Assembly: GCA_031370545.1 (NCBI GenBank)
Contig: JANMQQ010000468.1
Coordinates: forward strand, 1 to 21,181
DNA length: 21,181 nucleotides
From: UBA6921 sp031370545
GTDB taxonomy: Bacteria; Pseudomonadota; Gammaproteobacteria; SG8-11
Reading direction: 5' to 3'
Shown here: in pieces, positions 14,334-21,181 of the stretch
Layout: every line of letters starts with the position of its first letter
Numbering within the stretch: position 1 is the first letter of the stretch
Made by a program: the position numbers and the translations under genes
The notes under the pieces: generated by a model
Databases searched by the model: none
Told to the model about the DNA's origin: nothing
Seen by the model: the letters and a program-made list of their open reading frames with translations, nothing else

Positions 14334-15104
14334 ATGGAAAAACTCATCTCCTTCACACTTGAATCGTTGCTGCTACCGCCCGGTGGCGTGCTGCTGTTGC
14401 TGGTCAGCGGACTGCTGCTGCTGAAATTCAAACGCCGCGCGGGCTACGCTGTGCTGGTCACCGGCGTGGTGCTGTTTTACGCACTCAGCGCGCCGTTAGT
14501 TTCTTCTGCGCTGCTGAGTTTGCTCGAATCCGCCGCGCTTCCACCCAGCGGCGATCTGCATGCCGATCCGCACGCTGCGATTGTGATCCTGAGCGGGGGG
14601 CGCTATCACAACGCGCCGGAATACGGCGGCGATACGGTGTCGACGCTGACGCTGGAACGGGTGCGTTACGGCGCACGTCTGGCACGTCGCACCAAACTTC
14701 CGGTGCTGGTCGCGGGCGGCACGGTGTGGAAGCAGCGCGCGTCAGAAGGGTCGCTGATGAAACAGGCGCTGGAAGAAGACTTCAGCACACCGGTGCGTTG
14801 GGTCGAAGGACAAAGCCGCACCACTTGGGAAAACGCGCGCTACACCAAGGACATTCTCGCCAGCGAAGGCATTACGCATATTTACCTGGTGACTCACGCC
14901 TGGCATATGCCGCGTTCAGAATTTGCGTTCCGCCATTTTGGCTTGGAGGTCACCCCAGCAGCTACCTCGTTCACTAACCAATCCGAACTCGATCCCGACG
15001 CGTCGGATTGGTTTCCTGAGGCGCGTGCGTTACGGGGCAGCTATTTCGCACTGCATGAAATGGTGGGGCTGTTGTGGTACCGGGCGAAGGCGGCAGCGGA
15101 GTAA
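14334..15104 (+). CDS. ElyC/YdcF-family envelope protein (DUF218)
   Basis: A 256-residue membrane-anchored protein. Two N-terminal membrane segments (about 12-31 and 37-56, the second AVLVTGVVLFYALSAPLVSS) are followed by a periplasmic DUF218 domain with AAIVILSGGRYHN, TLERVRYGARLARRTKLPVL, VAGG, a WVEGQSRTTWENARYTKDIL segment and YLVTHAWHMPRSEFAF. This layout matches ElyC/SanA/YdcF proteins, implicated in peptidoglycan and envelope homeostasis; the reaction is not established. The start is the ATG at 14334; the frame is open far upstream (to 13467) only as a shadow of lpxB. It is divergent from lpxB. Confidence 0.88.
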   Translation: MEKLISFTLESLLLPPGGVLLLLVSGLLLLKFKRRAGYAVLVTGVVLFYALSAPLVSSALLSLLESAALPPSGDLHADPHAAIVILSGGRYHNAPEYGGDTVSTLTLERVRYGARLARRTKLPVLVAGGTVWKQRASEGSLMKQALEEDFSTPVRWVEGQSRTTWENARYTKDILASEGITHIYLVTHAWHMPRSEFAFRHFGLEVTPAATSFTNQSELDPDASDWFPEARALRGSYFALHEMVGLLWYRAKAAAE

Positions 15105-15436
15105 GATAAGCACGAGAGTCGCTTCAGGCAACCACCTGGTCCGCTGCGCGTCCACCCCTCCGCTGCACATATAAGTGCGAGTGCCGATAATGGCCCGTAT
15201 TGCCCGGGTGGTGATGGCCAAAGGCGAGTCGTACCGGCCGGCGGTGTAACGCGCCGTGGTGTTGTTGGACGTTGTAGCAGTAGGTTAAGAAACGAAAACC
15301 CGTTCATACGATTGCGAAGACAAATTCGTGGATGTTGAGATGGGTCAGACCGGCCCCTGCAAAACCTCGGCAACTGCTCCTGCGTTGCTCTACCTCCGGC
15401 ATCCATGCAGTCGTGTTTCGCGCAAGAGGCTTACCC
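15105..15436. other. Gap before ppsA with degraded repeat traces
   Basis: No intact gene. At about 15147-15186 the sequence GTCCACCCCTCCGCTGCACA and following AGTGCGAGTGCCG resembles 19530-19564 within the MITE-like element, so a partial copy of that repeat lies here. A minus-strand frame near 15190-15290 contains YCYNVQQHHGALHRRP, faintly like the end of an integrase-type transposase; too short to call. The ppsA ribosome site AAGAGG lies at the end. I see no ppsR-like regulator gene. Confidence 0.4.
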
Positions 15437-17842
15437 ATGAACTACATCCGTCGCTTCGCTGAGATCGGTATTCACGACGTTGCCCTGGTCGGCGGCAAGA
15501 ATGCCTCACTCGGCGAAATGTATCGAGAACTGGCGCCCGAAGGCGTGAAGATTCCAAACGGCTTCGCCACCACCGCGCAAGCCTATCGCGATTACCTGGA
15601 ACATAACGGCCTGACCGCACGCATTGCGGAGGCACTGAATGCGCTCGACACACGTGATCTCGCCGCGCTGACGCGCACTGGAAAACAGATTCGCGACTGG
15701 ATCAATCACGGCACGTTACAACCGGAACTCGCGGCAGAAATCAACACCGCCTATCAAGAGCTCGCGCAAGAATACGGCGCCGATCCTGACGTCGCAGTGC
15801 GCAGCTCGGCCACCGCCGAAGACTTGCCCAACGCCTCGTTTGCTGGCCAACAGGAAACCTACCTCAACATCAGCGGCGCGCAAAATCTGCTCGCGACCTG
15901 CAAGCGCGTGTACGCGTCGCTGTTCACCGATCGGGCGATTTCCTATCGCGTGCACCAAGGCTTTACACATTTCGATGTTGCGTTGTCGATTGGCGTGCAG
16001 AAAATGGTGCGTGCTGATCTGGGCGCGGCGGGCGTGATGTTTTCCATCGACACCGAAACCGGCTTTCGCGACGCAGTATTCATCACCGCCGCCTACGGAT
16101 TGGGCGAAAACGTGGTGCAAGGCGCCGTCAATCCCGACGAATATTACGTGTTCAAAACCACGTTGCCGCAAGGCTTTCGCCCGATATTGAAACGTCAGTG
16201 TGGCGAGAAAGCCTTGAAGATGATTTACACGCAAGATGCGTCGGCGGGCATGTCGACACGCAATATCAGCGTGGGTCGCGAGGAACGTGAACGCTTTGCA
16301 TTGAGCGACGATGAAGTGCTGCGACTGGCACGCTATGCAGTGGCGATTGAAAACCATTACAGCGCCAAGGCTGGACATTTCGTGCCGATGGACATCGAGT
16401 GGGCCAAGGATGGAGTTAGCGGAAAATTATTTATTTTGCAGGCGCGGCCCGAAACCGTGCATGCGCAGGCCAACGCGCATATCCACGAAGTTTTCAAATT
16501 GCAGCAACGCGGCACAGTGTTGGTGCGGGGTCGCAGCGTCGGTCAGAAAATCGCATCCGGCAACGTGCGGGTGATTCTGGAAGCCGCCGACATGCGTCAA
16601 TTACAGCCGGGCGAAATTCTGGTGACTGACATCACCGACCCGGATTGGGAGCCGGTGATGAAAATCGCCGGTGCCATCGTCACCAATCGCGGCGGCCGCA
16701 CCTGCCACGCAGCGATTGTGGCGCGCGAATTGGGAATTCCGGCTCTGGTGGGCACCGCCACGGCGACACACGACTTACTCACCGGCCAGGTCGTGACTGT
16801 TTCGTGTGCTGAAGGTGACACCGGCGTGGTGTATGCGGGTCTGCAAAAATTCGATGTTGAACGCGTTGATCTTTCCAAATTGGAACGACCCAAAACTAAC
16901 CTGATGCTGAACCTGGGAAATCCCGAACGCGCGTTCGAATTGAGTCGGTTGCCGGTCGCAGGCGTCGGCCTCGCCCGCCTGGAATTCATTATCAATCACA
17001 GCATCCAGATTCATCCGCGCGCGCTGCTGGAATACACAACGCTCGATGCGGCGACACGTGCGCAAATTGACAAGCTCGTGGCGGGCTACCCGGATCGGCG
17101 CGCGTTTTATGTGCAACGGCTGGCGGAAGGCATTGCCACCATCGCCGCTGCATTTTATCCGCGCCCGGTGATCGTGCGCATGTCAGATTTCAAATCCAAT
17201 GAATACGCATCGCTGATCGGCGGTGCCACGTTTGAACCGAAAGAAGAAAATCCAATGCTCGGCCTGCGCGGCGCCGCGCGTTATTTTTCTCCGCAATTCG
17301 CACCGTGCTTTGCGCTGGAGTGCGCAGCGTTGAAATATGTGCGCGAAACGATGGGCCTGCTGAATGTGGCGGTGATGATTCCGTTTGTGCGCACCGTCGA
17401 CGAAGGTTTGAATGTGCTGGCGCTGATGAAGCAACACGCCCTGGTGCGCGGCATGAACGGTTTGAAGGTCTACCTGATGTGCGAGATCCCGAGCAACGCC
17501 TTACTCGCCGATCAGTTTCTGGAACACTTCGATGGCTTCTCCATCGGCTCCAACGATTTGACGCAACTCACATTGGGGGCAGATCGTGACTCCGGCCTGC
17601 TGAAAGGATTTGACGAGCGTAACCCCGCCGTATTGAAGTTGATGGAACTGGCCATCAGCGCATGCAAGCAACGCGGCAAATACATCGGCATCTGCGGCCA
17701 GGCACCGTCAGATTTTCCCGAGATCACCCGCTGGCTAGTGGAGCGCGGCATCCAATCCATCTCGCTGAATCCCGACAGCGTATTGCCGATGACGCAGGTG
17801 GTGCTTGATACCGAGCGGGAGCTTGCTGAGAACTCCAAGTAA
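15437..17842 (+). CDS. ppsA: Phosphoenolpyruvate synthase
   Basis: An 801-residue enzyme converting pyruvate, ATP and water to PEP, AMP and phosphate, the entry to gluconeogenesis from C3 compounds. The N-terminal ATP-grasp-like domain starts RRFAEIGIHDVALVGGKNAS and has VAVRSSATAEDLPNASFAGQ. The swivelling phosphohistidine domain has GGRTCHAAIVARELGIPA (H424, matching E. coli H421). The C-terminal barrel includes RMSDFKSNEYA, NPMLGLRGA, SIGSNDLTQLTLGADRD and the GICGQAPSD loop with catalytic C753. Start: ATG at 15437 with AAGAGG seven bases upstream; the open frame to 15332 is not family-like. Length is typical. Confidence 0.98.
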   Translation: MNYIRRFAEIGIHDVALVGGKNASLGEMYRELAPEGVKIPNGFATTAQAYRDYLEHNGLTARIAEALNALDTRDLAALTRTGKQIRDWINHGTLQPELAAEINTAYQELAQEYGADPDVAVRSSATAEDLPNASFAGQQETYLNISGAQNLLATCKRVYASLFTDRAISYRVHQGFTHFDVALSIGVQKMVRADLGAAGVMFSIDTETGFRDAVFITAAYGLGENVVQGAVNPDEYYVFKTTLPQGFRPILKRQCGEKALKMIYTQDASAGMSTRNISVGREERERFALSDDEVLRLARYAVAIENHYSAKAGHFVPMDIEWAKDGVSGKLFILQARPETVHAQANAHIHEVFKLQQRGTVLVRGRSVGQKIASGNVRVILEAADMRQLQPGEILVTDITDPDWEPVMKIAGAIVTNRGGRTCHAAIVARELGIPALVGTATATHDLLTGQVVTVSCAEGDTGVVYAGLQKFDVERVDLSKLERPKTNLMLNLGNPERAFELSRLPVAGVGLARLEFIINHSIQIHPRALLEYTTLDAATRAQIDKLVAGYPDRRAFYVQRLAEGIATIAAAFYPRPVIVRMSDFKSNEYASLIGGATFEPKEENPMLGLRGAARYFSPQFAPCFALECAALKYVRETMGLLNVAVMIPFVRTVDEGLNVLALMKQHALVRGMNGLKVYLMCEIPSNALLADQFLEHFDGFSIGSNDLTQLTLGADRDSGLLKGFDERNPAVLKLMELAISACKQRGKYIGICGQAPSDFPEITRWLVERGIQSISLNPDSVLPMTQVVLDTERELAENSK

Positions 17843-17927
17843 CGTATTGCAATCAATAAAATTGAAATTTCGAAGAACAGCGCGTTGAGGCATACCACTG
17901 TCGACTCAAAGTCGATCTTGACATTTC

Positions 17928-18005
17928 GTAGGCTGGGTTGATAAACCCAGCATTCATGCCGTCATTTACGAGCATCGCTGGGTTTCGTACCTCAACCCAG
18001 CCTAC
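17928..18005. repeat. Nested inverted repeat of the GTAGGCTGGGTT type
   Basis: Outer arms GTAGGCTGGGTTGA (17928-17941) and its exact complement (17992-18005), and inner arms AAACCCAGC (17943-17951) and GCTGGGTTT (17977-17985), are all perfect. Similar GTAGG-TGGGTT palindromes occur dispersed in other Gammaproteobacteria. It lies 85 bases after ppsA and may stabilise or end its transcript; no T-run follows. Confidence 0.85.
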
Positions 18006-18091
18006 GGGCTCAAATAAAAAACTCTGGTACGCCCCCGAAGAGTACGTACACTGCCTCGGACCCAGCGACCGGATCGCAATAAACATGAGGC

Positions 18092-18176
18092 GTGTAATTG
18101 CTAGTACAAAATACTATCTGTGGTACTTCGTACTAAATTTAGTACGAAGTACCATGACGTCTACTTTACGTTAGAC
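18092..18176 (+). other. Degenerate attC site containing a 34-bp perfect palindrome
   Basis: The right end CTTTACGTTAGAC closely matches the end of the clear attC at 18524-18586 (CTTTACGTTAAGC) and contains a proper GTTRRRY core (GTTAGAC, 18170-18176). The left partner is weaker (GTGTAAT, 18092-18098, 5 of 7 to GTCTAAC). Between them sits a perfect 34-base palindrome at 18121-18154, the right place for a variable terminal structure. The left half is uncertain; the right core is well supported and marks the 5' border of the next cassette. Confidence 0.55.
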
Positions 18177-18183
18177 ATAAAAA

Positions 18184-18453
18184 ATGAATGAGACACTTAG
18201 AATTTCAATAGCCGAACAATTTAGGAATACAACATTGGGCTTTTTGAGGATAAAGAGAAATCTAGATATTTTGCATTTTTCAGATGCTGAAACAGAATCC
18301 TATTTAAAAAAAATAATATTATCAACGCCTCTTGAAGATATAGAAGCCAAAGGAAAAAATTTTTATTTCAAATATTTTAAAAGCAATGCCATTTTGACCG
18401 TTAATTCTCACTCCTTCACCATTATTACAGCAAAACAAATTTTTAAACGTTGA
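18184..18453 (+). CDS. DUF3781-like cassette protein
   Basis: An 89-residue protein, strongly AT-rich beside GC-rich neighbours. The pattern GFLRIKRNLDI, then KKIILSTPLEDIEAKGKNFY, then AILTVNSHSFTIITA resembles DUF3781 proteins, where RI-KNL, KGKNWY and ITVNSYSYTIITAHK are the conserved blocks. No function is established for that family that I know. It starts eight bases after the GTTAGAC core and is followed by an attC at 18524-18586, so it is the cargo of an integron-type cassette. Such genes often lack their own promoter; none is evident here. Confidence 0.65.
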   Translation: MNETLRISIAEQFRNTTLGFLRIKRNLDILHFSDAETESYLKKIILSTPLEDIEAKGKNFYFKYFKSNAILTVNSHSFTIITAKQIFKR

Positions 18454-18523
18454 AGATATTGAAAACTCATGGCGTCGCGCAGCTCATATCATTCATGCAG
18501 GTAAGTTCTATGAATAGCGCAGC

Positions 18524-18586
18524 GTCTAACCCTGCGTTCGAGAGGGACGCCGCAAAAGCGCGGCGCCCCTCAACTTTACGTTAAGC
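18524..18586 (+). other. attC recombination site
   Basis: A 63-bp site bounded by GTCTAAC (RYYYAAC, 18524-18530) and GTTAAGC (GTTRRRY, 18580-18586). Inside, GAGAGGGACGCCGC and GCGGCGCCCCTC pair around AAAAGC with unpaired bases on one arm, as expected for the single-strand hairpin read by integron integrases. It separates the DUF3781-like gene from the ATPase gene. Motifs, spacing and position all fit. Confidence 0.85.
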
Positions 18587-18606
18587 GTCAGAACGAGCAG
18601 CACTGC

Positions 18607-19350
18607 ATGTCTAAGCGCAAGAAGCCCTACCTACTCCACGCGTCGTTCCGACCGGATGCGGAGATCGACTACGACTCCTATCCGTTCAGCATTCCAGCGG
18701 TCCGCGAAATCGAAAACATTGAGTTCCACCCGAACGTAACCTTCTTCGTAGGCGAAAACGGTTCCGGCAAGTCAACGGTCATGGAGGGACTCGCAATTGC
18801 ACTGGGCTTCGGCTCAGAAGGCGGAACCAAGAACGTTCAGTTCAAAACCGCCGATTCGATTTCTCCGTTACATGAGGTACTTCGCTTGGCTCGGGGTGTA
18901 CCGAAGCCACGTGACGCCTACTTTCTCCGCGCGGAAAGCTTCTTCAACGTCGCCACTTACATGGACGAAACGGGGTATCTGGCTGGTTATGGCGGTCGCT
19001 CACTGCACAAGCAGTCTCACGGTGAATCATTTATGGCTGTCTTACTCAACAAGCTGCGAGGTGACGGCATCTACCTCCTGGACGAACCTGAAGCCGCGCT
19101 ATCTCCCGGCCGCCAGCTCGCAGCACTCAGCGCAATTCATCAGCTCGTCGAGGCCTCGTCGCAGTTTGTCATCGCAACTCACTCGCCTATCCTGTTAGCA
19201 TATCCGCACTCTAAGATCATCCAATTTGACCGGTCGGGCGTGAGCGAAGTAGCGTTTGAAGACACCGAGCATTTCAGCGTCACCCGCGACTTTTTGAATA
19301 ACTATCCGAGACGCCTGGAACAACTGCTAGCCGATGACACTGACGCCTAA
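18607..19350 (+). CDS. Small AAA/ABC-type ATPase, COG3910-like, in a gene cassette
   Basis: A 247-residue stand-alone ATPase with Walker A GENGSGKST (49-57), ABC-like signature SHGES (137-141), Walker B IYLLDEPEAAL (155-165) and H-loop ATHSP (190-194). The layout matches single-domain predicted ATPases of the COG3910 group, related to SMC/Rad50 and OLD-type heads but without coiled coil or nuclease. Its partner and substrate are unknown. The gene starts 20 bases after an attC core and its stop TAA lies inside the GCCTAAC motif of the next attC, typical of a cassette. Base composition is close to the chromosome, unlike the AT-rich cassette before it. Confidence 0.8.
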   Translation: MSKRKKPYLLHASFRPDAEIDYDSYPFSIPAVREIENIEFHPNVTFFVGENGSGKSTVMEGLAIALGFGSEGGTKNVQFKTADSISPLHEVLRLARGVPKPRDAYFLRAESFFNVATYMDETGYLAGYGGRSLHKQSHGESFMAVLLNKLRGDGIYLLDEPEAALSPGRQLAALSAIHQLVEASSQFVIATHSPILLAYPHSKIIQFDRSGVSEVAFEDTEHFSVTRDFLNNYPRRLEQLLADDTDA

Positions 19351-19364
19351 CCCCTCGTTCAAGG
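19345..19364 (+). other. Left half of a broken attC
   Basis: GCCTAAC (19345-19351) fits RYYYAAC and is followed by CCCTCGTTCAAG, a common attC left arm. The expected partner arm and GTTRRRY core do not follow; the sequence turns into GAATAAAGGGGA direct repeats and then the MITE-like element. TTTGAACGA past that element (19679-19688) could be the displaced pairing arm, but no core follows it. Confidence 0.6.
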
Positions 19365-19395
19365 TGAATAAAGGGGATGAATAAAGGGGACGTTA

Positions 19396-19671
19396 CCCAA
19401 TGTCAGTAAGTTAAGCGCTATGATGTTTAAACTCCCCTCCTTATTTTCAAGGAGGGGTGGACGCGTAGCGGACGGGGTGGTTGTTAGGCAACGCCTCTGC
19501 GCCGCCGCAACCACCCCGTCGCCTTCGGCGCCACCCCTCCGTCGCACACGGATGTGCAAGTGCCGCGAAGCGCAAGGATGCGCGAGAGCGGCCTCGAAAA
19601 TGAGGCGGGGAGAAAACTACCCGCGTCCTCGCCACGCGGCGCCTATTCAGCCTTAACTTACTGACATTGGG
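19396..19671. mobile_element. MITE-like element with 20-bp terminal inverted repeats
   Basis: Termini CCCAATGTCAGTAAGTTAAG (19396-19415) and its exact complement (19652-19671) bound 276 bp with no transposase. Inside, CCCCTCCTT/AAGGAGGGG (19434-19457), GGAGGGGTGG/CCACCCCTCC (19451-19460, 19531-19540) and ACGGGGTGGTTG/CAACCACCCCGT (19472-19483, 19508-19519) form competing hairpins. Such an element would be moved by a transposase recognising these ends elsewhere in the genome. No target duplication is obvious at the borders. Confidence 0.75.
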
Positions 19672-19700
19672 ACGCTCCGTTTGAACGATTGCCGCGCACC

Positions 19701-21176
19701 TTAACGATTTAGCCGCAGTCGCTTGAGGTTCTGCAGCATCGTGCTTTTAAATTCCTGGAAATTTTTTGCCGCCAGGTTGGTCACGTAACAGTGTCGCTCC
19801 AGCTGGAACACCAAGCCCCGCAAATTCGCATCAATCTTATATGTCACGCTCGCATCCCTTAGCCACTGGCGCAGCGTCATCGAACCCTGATGTCGTTCCG
19901 CGCCACACGCGTCGAATTTGAGTAACGCAGTTTTGAGTCCCTGAATGTCCTCAGCGCGCGCAATTCGGCGCAAGCCACACCGGCGGGTGTGCCGCCGACG
20001 GAGTGCGGCCAGCGCGCGCCGTACTGGCCACGCTAACACGATGATGGAGATAACCACGCCACCCAGCCACACTGCGGTTGCGCGCACCGGGCTCAACGCT
20101 GTGAAATGCTGCTTCGCAAGCACGACGGTATTGAGTCGTTCAGTTTGTGGATCGAAATACGGAATCGACACTTCGGGCATTTCGAAGTCGCCGCTGCTTA
20201 ACACTTGAAATGGCAGTGTGACGTGGAAGGTCTGCAACAATGTAGTCGAGCGGGTTGCATCTTCGGCTTCGATTTTGAGCGGATAGAAACGCATCCCCGC
20301 TGCCGCGCCGAGTGTCGTTGACACGATGTGCGCCAAGCCATTTTCACTCAAGCCGCTGCCCGTCACGCTGAACTGCCAGTTCACGGGTCGGTTCACGACA
20401 ATATCCTGCGGAAGAGTTTCCGCGCGCAGTTCCGGTGCGGGACCCACCGGCATGACTACCGGCACGTACCCTGGCACCGCTTGCGCAGCGAACTTTAGCG
20501 GTGCCGCTGCATAACGTAGCCGCACTCCAAATTTGTTTGCGCGCAGTAACGGAAATTGCACGACGTGATCACCTTCGCGCAATGCCGTCGCCGCCCATTG
20601 GTGGCGCACGACCTTAAACGCTTCGCCGTCGATGCGCGCATCGCGACGCACTTGTGTGAGTTCACGCAGGTGCATGCCCGGCGCAGTCGGCGCTTCGACC
20701 GCCGACCAAACCAGGCTGCCGCTGTCATACACGTCCAGCCACAACAACACGGTCTCGCGCACGTGCGGTGAATTCGGCTCGATTCCAGAACGTAGCACCA
20801 CGCGCGGCATCATTGCGCCGGGCTCCTGCACGATGATCGCCAATGCCGGACTGCGTGCATGCAAAATGTTGAGCTCAGGTATCTTCAGCCGACCGCTGCG
20901 CAACGGATAGAGCGTTGCGGTCAGCGTCTCCACCCGGCCGTCACCCAGCTCGGTCCGGGAATTGCGTGAAATATCGACGGCGTAAAAATCAGTATTCAGT
21001 ACGTCCAGCGACAGACCATCCAACATCGGTACGGTACTGTCGCCGCGAGCGGAAATTTCCAACTGTAGCGATTCGCCCAAGCTCAACGTGGATCGGTCAA
21101 CCCGCGCGGTGAGCGTGGTCGCCATCGCGGTGTGAGATGCGATGAGCAGCAGCATCGAGAGAAAAGCTCTTACCAT
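19701..21176 (-). CDS. batD: BatD-like membrane protein (oxygen tolerance family)
   Basis: A 491-residue protein with a signal peptide (MVRAFLSMLLLIASHTAMAT), then TARVDRSTLSLGESLQLEIS, the start of the first Ig-like domain of BatD, more beta domains (including ETVLLWLDVYDSGSLVWSAV and PVNWQFSVTGSG), one membrane segment at about 368-386 (AVWLGGVVISIIVLAWPVR) and a cytoplasmic basic tail. BatD acts with the MoxR/BatA/BatB von Willebrand proteins in the envelope; its exact role is unsettled. The ATG is 5 bases from the right edge, so upstream bat genes are probably just outside. Symbol rests on fold-level resemblance. Confidence 0.8.
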   Translation of the reverse strand: MVRAFLSMLLLIASHTAMATTLTARVDRSTLSLGESLQLEISARGDSTVPMLDGLSLDVLNTDFYAVDISRNSRTELGDGRVETLTATLYPLRSGRLKIPELNILHARSPALAIIVQEPGAMMPRVVLRSGIEPNSPHVRETVLLWLDVYDSGSLVWSAVEAPTAPGMHLRELTQVRRDARIDGEAFKVVRHQWAATALREGDHVVQFPLLRANKFGVRLRYAAAPLKFAAQAVPGYVPVVMPVGPAPELRAETLPQDIVVNRPVNWQFSVTGSGLSENGLAHIVSTTLGAAAGMRFYPLKIEAEDATRSTTLLQTFHVTLPFQVLSSGDFEMPEVSIPYFDPQTERLNTVVLAKQHFTALSPVRATAVWLGGVVISIIVLAWPVRRALAALRRRHTRRCGLRRIARAEDIQGLKTALLKFDACGAERHQGSMTLRQWLRDASVTYKIDANLRGLVFQLERHCYVTNLAAKNFQEFKSTMLQNLKRLRLNR

Positions 21177-21181
21177 GGCGG

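Noticed and set aside
15190..15249. Short plus-strand frame starting MARIARVV, like the start of a RAYT transposase
   Set aside because: Only eight residues match, then the resemblance ends; a relic is possible but not supportable.

Overview
The window looks like a gammaproteobacterial chromosome of moderately high GC. The evidence is the lpxB-rnhB pair with dnaE close by, a long-form DnaE with a PHP domain, a PEP synthase, a BatD-like protein, and several repeat types common in environmental Gammaproteobacteria (a GTAGGAGCG-type REP palindrome, a GTAGGCTGGGTT-type inverted repeat, attC sites). I cannot name the species. A three-cytochrome operon with a Cyc2-like porin-cytochrome and a broken nifQ suggest a lineage with a chemolithotrophic or nitrogen-fixing history.

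Left island (1-6290): an accessory region. It starts with a degraded BrnT-like toxin and the first codons of its antitoxin. A ParE/RelE-type toxin-antitoxin pair follows (335-807, minus), then the first copy of a 176-bp dispersed repeat, a start fragment of a Uma2-like gene fused to a second copy of a 120-bp piece of the BrnT-like toxin, an AT-rich MltR-like gene, a headless nifQ, a RelE/HigB-type pair (2469-3116, plus) and the second copy of the 176-bp repeat. It ends with a large NACHT-type STAND NTPase (3464-6034, minus) whose C-terminus is a ladder of 26-residue LRV-like repeats. A one-base deletion in the ladder throws its end out of frame.

Core block (6292-14234, minus): dnaE, then a cytochrome operon, then rnhB-lpxB. 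In many Gammaproteobacteria lpxB-rnhB-dnaE are contiguous. Here the cytochrome operon (outer-membrane monoheme porin, then two periplasmic monoheme cytochromes c) and an unlisted 31-residue lysine-rich gene on the plus strand lie between rnhB and dnaE. dnaE itself carries an in-frame REP-like palindrome just after the third catalytic aspartate.

Right part: an ElyC/YdcF-like envelope protein (plus), ppsA (plus), then two integron-type gene cassettes with no integrase in view: a DUF3781-like gene and a COG3910-type ATPase. They are delimited by a degenerate attC holding a 34-bp perfect palindrome, a well-formed attC (18524-18586) and a broken third attC. Beside the broken site is a 276-bp MITE-like element with 20-bp perfect terminal inverted repeats. 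A BatD-like membrane protein (minus) closes the window and probably belongs to a bat operon beyond the right edge.

The most unusual items are the repeat-bearing NACHT protein with its frameshift, the palindrome translated inside dnaE, the integrase-less cassette pair, the frameshifted cytochrome-porin operon and the nifQ relic.
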